NCBI GenBank assembly: GCA_041484845.1
Contig: JBGPIK010000198.1
Coordinates: 1 to 11,781 of the forward strand
DNA length: 11,781 bases
Reading direction: 5' to 3'
DNA from: JBGPIK01 sp041484845
GTDB lineage: Bacteria; Desulfobacterota; Binatia; UBA9968
The translations under genes and the position numbers were made by a program. Below, piece by piece: positions 6,627 to 11,781 of this stretch (position 1 is the first letter of the stretch; each line of letters begins with the position of its first letter). A model generated the notes under the pieces. The model did no database searches. It had not been told where the DNA came from and was given only the letters and a program-made list of their open reading frames with translations.

Positions 6627-7388
6627 CTACAACAAGACACCGAAGTCTTTTTCTACTTTTTTTCGTATCTGCTCCATGGCCGCGTTGATCTTATTGAGTT
6701 CCTGACGGGTGTTTTCGTCCCTAAAGCGCTTCGAACTGTGCTCGATCTTCTTTACCAAAGCTTCGCCTTGAGCCTGCAAGCGAGCGTATTCTTCTTGGAT
6801 CTCGTGAAGTCCCTTGCCGCGCCGGCCTCTCTTGATTTTCCAAGTTTCGTGGAGAACGTGGTTCTTTTTTGCTTTCACGGCAGCCGAAAAGGCTGCCCAT
6901 CCGACATAAACATTCTGAACGTAGGGATAAAGCCTAATCTTTTGCTGATCGGGTAGTTGATCCACCTCTGCAAATAGGACCTCAAACCATTTGTCTATTT
7001 GCCGCTGAAACCTTGACAGCGAAATTTTCTTGGTTTTCCGGACCGTGGGCGTGTGTTCGTACTCCTCGGCAGAAAAACATCTTTGTAAGACGTAACTGTC
7101 GACGATTCCCAGCTCTTGAGCGCGTTTGAGAAAAGCTTCACCGTGCCCATGATAGACGTTTCCCTTATCCTTAAGCTCGTAATGAATCAACTCGTGCCTT
7201 AACAGAGCTTCCAACTCTTTCCGTGCTCGTCGGGCATCCTTAATAAGCAGATTAGGTTCACCCGCCTCTGCGTGCGCACCCAACTCCAGTTTCTTGACCA
7301 ATTTCACAGGTCGAGGTCTGACACCCTTGAAATGTTGCTTTATGAGCTCAAGTTCGAGCCTGTAAATCTTTTGCTCTTTTGCATTCAC
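6627..7388 (-). CDS. SprT-like zinc metallopeptidase domain protein with C-terminal helical extension
   Basis: The 253-aa protein has an HExxH zinc site, HELIH at 65-69, followed by HGEAF with His82 as probable third ligand and the family's HG-x-x-F spacing. A helix LKRAQELG follows. This layout matches SprT-like (SprT/Wss1/SPRTN-like) domains; eukaryotic relatives cut DNA-protein crosslinks, while bacterial roles are mostly unknown. There is no signal peptide, so it is cytoplasmic. Residues from about 110 on have no motif I recognise. They are Lys/Arg/Glu-rich, with LYPYVQNVYVGWAAFSAAVKAK in the middle and a probable coiled coil at about 195-250. The start is GTG 7388: an in-frame TAG lies about 18 codons upstream with no other usable start between, and GGGAA precedes it only loosely. 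An ATG at 7384 is out of frame. By eye its DNA is less GC-rich than the flanking operons, a possible sign of transfer. It is convergent with the pump operon and divergent from the hydroxylase. Confidence 0.75.
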   Translation of the reverse strand: MNAKEQKIYRLELELIKQHFKGVRPRPVKLVKKLELGAHAEAGEPNLLIKDARRARKELEALLRHELIHYELKDKGNVYHGHGEAFLKRAQELGIVDSYVLQRCFSAEEYEHTPTVRKTKKISLSRFQRQIDKWFEVLFAEVDQLPDQQKIRLYPYVQNVYVGWAAFSAAVKAKKNHVLHETWKIKRGRRGKGLHEIQEEYARLQAQGEALVKKIEHSSKRFRDENTRQELNKINAAMEQIRKKVEKDFGVLL

Positions 7389-7779
7389 TTCCCGCGCTCT
7401 CCGTTTTTGCTTTCTCTGACACGGTCGCCAAGCGAGAGACTAAGTCTCCATCTTCGTAAATACCGCAGATCTGCCGCACAGTCGATGGAAGATTGTCGCT
7501 GCTGCGAATCGGTGTGTCATTTTCTTTTCACCCTTGCGAAGTCTAAGTTCGGCGGCGACCGCCGTCTCGCCATTTCCAACAATTTAAGCGCCTCGTAACA
7601 GTTGGCACCTGCTTTGCCCTTGCATCATGAAAGTTGTCAGGTTTGCGAAGCAAAAAACCAGATAGACTTTCAAGAAGGATTTGATGGTGACACGGTAGTC
7701 GTCCGCATTGCGAGGCACTCGGTGGATTGGGCGCCGCTAGGGTTCGGGCGTCAACCTCAGTATTTGAGGAGGTAACGAC
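7389..7779. other. Divergent intergenic region (391 bp) with two palindromes; no gene seen
   Basis: I see no credible coding frame here. The frames present lack ribosome-binding sites or are tails of antisense shadows. Two palindromes lie on the SprT-gene side: GAGAC-TAA-GTCTC at 7436-7448 and the perfect 10-bp GCAGATCTGC at 7465-7474. Further on, TTTGC-GAA-GCAAA at 7642-7654 is a small potential hairpin. TTGTCA at 7634-7639 resembles a -35 box, but no matching -10 stands at the right distance. Promoters of the minus-strand SprT-like gene and of the plus-strand hydroxylase operon must lie here. Confidence 0.5.
7465..7474. promoter_or_regulatory. Perfect 10-bp palindrome, possible operator
   Basis: GCAGATCTGC reads the same on both strands and lies about 77 bp upstream of the SprT-like start and about 305 bp upstream of the hydroxylase start. 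On the minus strand it falls between TCGACT and TATTTA, a weak promoter-like pair with 17-base spacing, where a dimeric repressor could bind. A 10-bp palindrome can also arise by chance. Confidence 0.2.
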
Positions 7780-8289
7780 ATGACCTTCAAACTGATTGTT
7801 AACGGCCGGTCTACAAGCGTAGACGTGCCTGCGGAAATGCCCCTGTTGTGGGTGATTCGGGACCTCCTCAATCTTCGCGGCACAAAGTACGGCTGCGGCA
7901 TATCCGTTTGCGGCGCTTGTACGGTTCACATTAACGGACAAGCAGCGAGATCTTGCACCACGCCAATCTCTGCCGTGGCGGGAAAACGAGTTACCACCAT
8001 CGAAGGGCTTTCCAGTGACGGCAGCCACCCGGTGCAGCAGGCATGGATGGATGTAGATGTTTCGCAATGCGGCTACTGTCAGCCTGGGCAGATCATGTCG
8101 GCGGCGGCGCTTTTGGCGAAGCATCCTAACCCGAGCGATGCCCAAATCGACGCAGCGATGGACGGCAATTTCTGTCGCTGCGGGACCTATTTGCGCATCC
8201 GCCAAGCGATTCACAAAGCGGCGCTGATCGCCACCAACGCGTCGAAGCGGTCCACCCCATCGGCCCTCAAGGCGATCGACAAAAAATAA
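7780..8289 (+). CDS. [2Fe-2S] small subunit of a molybdenum hydroxylase (IorA/aldehyde oxidoreductase type)
   Basis: The 169-aa protein is the iron-sulfur subunit that passes electrons from the molybdenum site. The N-terminal plant-type ferredoxin domain has cluster cysteines 39, 44, 47 and 59 (KYGCGISVCGACTV and a later SC). The C-terminal four-helix domain carries the second [2Fe-2S] cluster with Cys97, Cys100, Cys132 and Cys134 (QCGYCQPGQ and GNFCRCGTY). All eight ligands are present. About 20 residues beyond the usual core form a basic, Ser/Ala-rich tail. GAGGAGGT at 7766-7773 is a strong Shine-Dalgarno six bases before the ATG. There is no signal peptide. Because its partner has a Tat signal, it probably folds in the cytoplasm, binds the large subunit and is exported with it. 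It is nine bases upstream of the large-subunit gene. The family assignment is firm; the substrate is unknown. Confidence 0.93.
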   Translation: MTFKLIVNGRSTSVDVPAEMPLLWVIRDLLNLRGTKYGCGISVCGACTVHINGQAARSCTTPISAVAGKRVTTIEGLSSDGSHPVQQAWMDVDVSQCGYCQPGQIMSAAALLAKHPNPSDAQIDAAMDGNFCRCGTYLRIRQAIHKAALIATNASKRSTPSALKAIDKK

Positions 8290-8294
8290 GGAGG
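8287..8294 (+). promoter_or_regulatory. Strong ribosome-binding site fixing the GTG start of the large subunit
   Basis: TAAGGAGG overlaps the small-subunit TAA stop and lies four bases before GTG 8299. It supports this non-ATG start, which is also needed to include the twin-arginine motif; the next in-frame Met comes after it. Confidence 0.7.
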
Positions 8295-8298
8295 CCCC

Positions 8299-10515
8299 GT
8301 GGAAACCACGCTCATCGACCGTCGCTTTTTTCTCCGCGTGACCGCGCTTGCGGGAGGCGGCATGATCCTCGCTGTGTATTTCAACTCTAGTGTCCTTGGA
8401 CAGAGACGTTTGTCCTCGGGCCCGGTACCGCTCAACGCCTTCATCCGCATCACGGCGGATGGCACGGTGACGATCATGGCTAAGAACCCTGAGCTCGGCC
8501 AGGGGGTCAAGACTATGCTGCCCATGCTGATCGCCGAAGAACTCGACGTCGATTGGAAGAAGGTAAAAATCGAACAGGCGGACGTCGACCCGTCGAAGTA
8601 CGCATCGCAATTCGCTGGCGGCAGCATGGCGACGCCACTGAATTGGGTTCCGCTACGGCAGGTGGGCGCGGCCGGGCGGCAGATGTTCATCGCGGCCGCC
8701 GCACAGACTTGGGGCGTATCGGAATCCGAGTGCTCCACCTCGTCGGGCCGCGTGCACCATGGGCCTACAAAACGCGTGCTCACTTACGGCGAGCTGGCGG
8801 GCAAGGCGGCAACATTAAGCGCGCCTGACCTTAAGACGGTGCGGCTGAAGGATCCGAAAGATTATCAGATCATCGGCAAATCGACTCCCGCTGCCGACGC
8901 CGCAGCCATCGTGACCGGCCGACCAGTGTATGGGATCGATTTCACGATGCCCGGAATGCTCTGGGCGGTCTTTGATAAGTGTCCCGTCTTCGGCGGCAAG
9001 GTCCTCAGCGCTAACCTGGACGCGATTAAAGCGATGCCCGGGGTGCGACACGCCTTCGTCGTGGATGGCGGCAGTGATCTAACCGGTCTGCTCGGCGGCG
9101 TCGCGATTGTTGCCGATAGCTGGTGGGCGTCGCGCTCGGCGCGGCAAAAGCTACAGGTGAAGTGGGACGATGGGCCAACGGCGGCGCAGAGCAGCGCAGA
9201 CTTTGCGCGCCGCGCTGAGATACTGTCGAGGCAGCCGCCCGCCCTATCGTTGCGCAGCGACGGTGATGTTGACCGGGCGCTCAAGAGCGCCGCCACGGTC
9301 GTGGAAGCTTCATACTTCTACCCGTTCCTCGCCCACGCCACACCCGAGCCGCAGAACTGCACCGCACATTACAAGGATGGCAAGATCGAGATCTGGGCGC
9401 CGAGCCAGACGCCGCAGCAGGGACTAGAGCAGGTTGCCGCGAGACTGGGCATTTCACCTAACAACATTACTTTTCATCTGCCGCGCATCGGCGGCGGCTT
9501 TGGCCGGCGGCTGGTCAACGATTATATGATCGAGGCCGCGTGGATTGCCAAAGTCGTCGGCGCGCCCATCAAGCTTCTCTGGACGCGCGAAGACGACATG
9601 CAGCATGACTTCTATCGTCCTGCGGGGTTCCACTTTTTCAAGGGCGGTATGGATGCTTCCGGCAACGTCGTCGCCTGGCGTGATCATTTCGTGAGCTTCG
9701 GCGACGCCGAGGGCTTCGCGCCGGCGGCGAATCTCTCACCGGAACAGTTCCCCGCAGGTTTCGTTCCGAACTTTGCGTTTCAGGCTTCGCTCATGCCATT
9801 GGGGGTGCCGACCGGGGCGCTCCGGGCTCCCGGAGACAATGGCCTGGCTTTTGTGGTGCAGTCGTTCACCGATGAGCTGGCACACGCGGCGGGCAAGGAT
9901 CCCTTGCAATTCAGGCTAGCGCTGCTCAACGCTCCTCCCATCCCGGGCCGCGAGGGCTCGAGTTCTTCAGGCCGTTTCCGATCTCAGTTCAACCCGCAGC
10001 GCATGCGGGGCGTCCTCGATCTCGTCGCCGAGAAGTCCAACTGGAGTTCTCGCACGCTGCCGAAGGGCGCCGCAATGGGGGTCGGCTGCCATTTCTCCTA
10101 TCGCGGATATTTTGCCGAGGTGGCCGAGGTTCGAGTGGACGGAAACAATCGGGTGAAGGTCAACAAGGTGTGGGTGGTGGGCGACATCGGCAGTCAGATC
10201 ATTAACCCGACCAACGCGCTTAACCAGGTGCAAGGCGCAGTGACCGACGGTCTGAGCCATCTTATGGGCTACGAGATCATCTTCGACCGAGGACGGACCG
10301 TGCAAAGCAACTTGCACGAGTACCAGCCGGTCCGTATGTCGCAGGCGCCCGCCGAGATCGAGGTTCATTTCGTGCTTACGGAGAACTCGCCCACGGGGCT
10401 TGGCGAGCCGGCTCTGCCGCCGATCTTGCCGGCCGTGTGCAACGCGATTTTTGCAGCAACCGGGAAACGGATTCGCTCGCTCCCGCTGTCTAACCATGGC
10501 TTCCGCTGGGCATAG
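8299..10515 (+). CDS. Molybdopterin-binding large subunit of a molybdenum hydroxylase (IorB-like), Tat-exported
   Basis: The 738-aa catalytic subunit belongs to the xanthine dehydrogenase family, closest in layout to isoquinoline 1-oxidoreductase beta and related aldehyde oxidoreductases. These hydroxylate N-heterocycles or oxidise aldehydes with a molybdopterin cytosine dinucleotide cofactor. Residues 1-35 look like a Tat signal: DRRFFLRVT with Arg8-Arg9, then a mildly hydrophobic Gly/Ala stretch. Recognisable sites are HATPEP at 346-351, the GGGFGRR loop at 398-404, GALRAPGDN at 506-514 (family G-x-x-R-x-P), and GLGEP with the probable catalytic Glu703, followed by PPILPAVCNAIFAATGKRIRSLPL. 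The length fits single-chain IorB-type subunits. The start is GTG behind a strong AAGGAGG. No c-type cytochrome subunit, XdhC-like maturation gene or MobA-like gene lies beside it, so the electron acceptor and maturation are encoded elsewhere. Substrate cannot be assigned from sequence. Confidence 0.92.
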   Translation: METTLIDRRFFLRVTALAGGGMILAVYFNSSVLGQRRLSSGPVPLNAFIRITADGTVTIMAKNPELGQGVKTMLPMLIAEELDVDWKKVKIEQADVDPSKYASQFAGGSMATPLNWVPLRQVGAAGRQMFIAAAAQTWGVSESECSTSSGRVHHGPTKRVLTYGELAGKAATLSAPDLKTVRLKDPKDYQIIGKSTPAADAAAIVTGRPVYGIDFTMPGMLWAVFDKCPVFGGKVLSANLDAIKAMPGVRHAFVVDGGSDLTGLLGGVAIVADSWWASRSARQKLQVKWDDGPTAAQSSADFARRAEILSRQPPALSLRSDGDVDRALKSAATVVEASYFYPFLAHATPEPQNCTAHYKDGKIEIWAPSQTPQQGLEQVAARLGISPNNITFHLPRIGGGFGRRLVNDYMIEAAWIAKVVGAPIKLLWTREDDMQHDFYRPAGFHFFKGGMDASGNVVAWRDHFVSFGDAEGFAPAANLSPEQFPAGFVPNFAFQASLMPLGVPTGALRAPGDNGLAFVVQSFTDELAHAAGKDPLQFRLALLNAPPIPGREGSSSSGRFRSQFNPQRMRGVLDLVAEKSNWSSRTLPKGAAMGVGCHFSYRGYFAEVAEVRVDGNNRVKVNKVWVVGDIGSQIINPTNALNQVQGAVTDGLSHLMGYEIIFDRGRTVQSNLHEYQPVRMSQAPAEIEVHFVLTENSPTGLGEPALPPILPAVCNAIFAATGKRIRSLPLSNHGFRWA

Positions 10516-10584
10516 ACTGCAATGTGGAGACCCAATGGCCAGGAGACAAAGTGACGCGAATAACCAAGACAAAAGGATCAAACG

Positions 10585-11499
10585 ATGTACACGAGAATAC
10601 TGGTGCCCTTGGACGGTTCAACGATTTCTGAAGGCGTCCTACCTTACGCTCGCGCCTTTGCGACCGCACTCGATATCCCTGTTCATCTCTTGCAGGTGAT
10701 GGATCCTAATACGCTTATTCCTTCGGTCGCGGCGCAGCAGGGTCGCTCCCATAACATCTTGACCATCAATAGAGAACACAACGGCGATTATTTGAAGGAG
10801 ACAGCCGCTTCATTCTCTAATCCGGCGGCAATTTCTTCTTCAGTGAGAGTGGGTAAGCCGGCACAAGTGATTATCGAAGTCGCCGCAACAGATCGTGACA
10901 CTTTGATCGCGATCGCGACCCACGGTCGTTCGGGAATAAGGCGATGGCTCTTGGGTAGCGTTGCCGAAAAGGTTTTGCACGGGGCCGACAACGATGTGCT
11001 GCTAATTCGAGCGATGGGGCAGATCGACAGGAAGATAGCGGCGCAGTTGAAACGACTCGTGGTTCCTTTGGACGGATCCGAAGTCGCCGAGAAGGCCCTG
11101 CCATGCGCAGTCGAGTTGGCCAAAAAAATGAATCTGGAACTCATTCTGCTGCGAGTTTATCTAATGCCAGGCGTAGCTTATCCCACCGGCAGCTACGCCC
11201 CTGATTGGAAATTGCTCGATCAGGAAATGCGGCAGAGAGCGAGCGAATACCTTGAAGGCAAGAGCAAGCAGTTGCGGAACGAAGGGTTGGAACGGGTCTC
11301 TTTTAGGGTGCTGGAGGGCAGCGCCGCAGAAAAAATCATCGAGGTAGCTCGGGAAAGTCCCGAGAGCTTGATCGCAATGTCGACCCACGGGGCGAGCGGG
11401 ATCGGTCGGTGGGTCTTGGGGAGCGTCACGGAACGCGTCATTCGCCATTCAGACACCGCTGTTCTTGTAGTTCGCGCCAAACGCACTAACTCCTCGTAA
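10585..11499 (+). CDS. Universal stress protein with two UspA domains
   Basis: The 304-aa protein contains two tandem Usp domains (about 1-145 and 150-300). Each opens with a beta-strand ending in VPLDGS (RILVPLDGST and RLVVPLDGSE). Each closes with the nucleotide-binding loop: THGRSGIRRWLLGS and THGASGIGRWVLGS, the T-H-G-x9-G-S part of the ATP-binding Usp motif. The first Gly of the full G-2x-G-9x-G-S motif is Ala in domain 1 and Ser in domain 2. Both domains therefore look capable of binding ATP, though that is inference. It is cytoplasmic, with no signal or membrane segment. AAGGA about eight bases before the ATG is the ribosome-binding site. It starts 69 bp after the hydroxylase large subunit on the same strand, so it may be cotranscribed, but the gap could also hold its own promoter. 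Tandem Usp proteins are common in environmental proteobacteria. Confidence 0.92.
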   Translation: MYTRILVPLDGSTISEGVLPYARAFATALDIPVHLLQVMDPNTLIPSVAAQQGRSHNILTINREHNGDYLKETAASFSNPAAISSSVRVGKPAQVIIEVAATDRDTLIAIATHGRSGIRRWLLGSVAEKVLHGADNDVLLIRAMGQIDRKIAAQLKRLVVPLDGSEVAEKALPCAVELAKKMNLELILLRVYLMPGVAYPTGSYAPDWKLLDQEMRQRASEYLEGKSKQLRNEGLERVSFRVLEGSAAEKIIEVARESPESLIAMSTHGASGIGRWVLGSVTERVIRHSDTAVLVVRAKRTNSS

Positions 11500-11598
11500 T
11501 GGGGAATTGTCTTACATTTTCGGCCTTGGCAGCAGTTCTCCCGGCTCCTGGGCGATGTGCAGGGAAATGTCGCTTACCTCTACCCTAATAGCCATTCA

Positions 11599-11614
11599 CG
11601 GCCGGGCCGCTTTT
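11599..11614 (+). terminator. Weak candidate intrinsic terminator
   Basis: A 4-bp GC stem (CGGC/GCCG) with a 3-base loop is followed by C and four T. The stem and the T-run are both short for an efficient intrinsic terminator, so this is a low-confidence call, made because no better one follows the stress-protein gene. Confidence 0.2.
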
Positions 11615-11646
11615 CAAGGGCAAAGACGAACGAACCGGGAAAAAGG

Positions 11647-11745
11647 ATGCAAGACGAGTCGCCACTGGCCGGACTTCGCGCGGCGCTGGCAGCTTGCACC
11701 CGATCGTTATCCTCTCCCAGCGCCGAGCTGGCGATCTTGATCTAA
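11647..11745 (+). CDS. Possible small ORF (32 aa), unidentified
   Basis: The frame begins MQDESPLAGLRAALAACTRS and ends with TAA at 11743-11745. It has an Ala/Leu-rich, helix-compatible composition and no motif I recognise. GGGA lies about six bases upstream, a weak ribosome-binding site. A GTG at 11557 could extend it to 62 aa, but the added segment looks non-coding. Its main interest is that its stop overlaps an ATG (TAATG) opening a frame to the window edge, an arrangement typical of coupled genes. It may well be chance. Confidence 0.2.
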   Translation: MQDESPLAGLRAALAACTRSLSSPSAELAILI

Positions 11746-11781
11746 TGAGAGAAGCCGTTTTGCAATTCTGCACTTTTTGTC
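11745..11781 (+). CDS. Possible start of a downstream gene, cut by the window edge
   Basis: An ATG at 11745 overlaps the stop of the small upstream frame and opens a frame beginning MREAVLQFCTFC that runs off the right edge after twelve codons. The sequence is too short to identify or to distinguish from chance. Confidence 0.15.
   Translation, partial: MREAVLQFCTFC

Larger units (their letters stand above)
11500..11781 (+). other. Region after the universal stress gene; no firm gene
   Basis: The only structured element is a short GC-rich inverted repeat CGGC-CGG-GCCG (11599-11609) followed after one base by TTTT. This is a weak candidate terminator about 100 bp after the stress gene. Possible small frames are listed separately. 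Nothing else is recognised. Confidence 0.4.

Noticed and set aside
7543..8610. 355-codon open frame on the minus strand
   Set aside because: It lies antisense to the [2Fe-2S] subunit and the start of the large subunit, which have unmistakable family motifs and strong RBSs. The antisense product is Arg/His-rich with no domain, typical of a GC-rich shadow.
1..11781. CRISPR array, transposon ends, tRNA genes or a novel multi-gene defence system
   Set aside because: I looked for spaced direct repeats, long terminal inverted repeats, tRNA-like cloverleaf sequences and clusters of unknown genes. None was visible, and nearly all coding capacity is taken by recognised families.

Overview
The window reads as chromosomal DNA of a Gram-negative bacterium, most likely a proteobacterium. 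It encodes an envelope-spanning efflux system with a lipoprotein outer-membrane channel, a Tat-exported molybdenum hydroxylase and periplasmic cell-wall enzymes. I cannot place it at genus level from sequence alone. I see no rRNA, tRNA, CRISPR array, insertion sequence or phage gene.

Layout. (1) 1-1515, minus strand: a secreted NodB-type polysaccharide deacetylase, then a secreted Amidase_2/PGRP-like protein that runs off the left edge. Together they look like a small cell-wall or polysaccharide-processing operon. (2) 1516-1871: a regulatory region between divergent operons. On the minus strand it holds a possible 24-codon leader ORF and a perfect 10-bp inverted repeat that could fold the deacetylase ribosome-binding site and TTG start into a hairpin. 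(3) 1872-6568, plus strand: a tightly overlapping four-gene efflux operon made of a MacA-like adaptor, a separate MacB-type ATPase, a separate MacB-type permease and a NodT/OprM-type outer-membrane lipoprotein. (4) 6627-7388, minus strand: a SprT-like zinc metallopeptidase with a long helical C-terminal extension. Its base composition looks visibly less GC-rich than that of the operons on either side. (5) 7389-7779: a gene-free divergent intergenic region with two short palindromes. (6) 7780-10515, plus strand: a two-subunit molybdenum hydroxylase of the isoquinoline 1-oxidoreductase/aldehyde oxidoreductase type, with a [2Fe-2S] small subunit and a large subunit carrying an N-terminal twin-arginine signal. 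(7) 10585-11499: a tandem-domain universal stress protein. (8) 11500-11781: a mostly empty tail with a doubtful small ORF that overlaps a possible gene start at the right edge.

How the genes work together. The four efflux genes would form one tripartite pump, with inner-membrane ABC motor, periplasmic adaptor and outer-membrane duct. It brings its own channel instead of relying on a general TolC. The two hydroxylase subunits would form one complex that folds in the cytoplasm and leaves by the Tat route. No cytochrome subunit or cofactor-maturation gene accompanies them here, so the electron acceptor and maturation factors must lie elsewhere. All gene families in the window are known. The least ordinary signal is the candidate RNA switch in front of the deacetylase.
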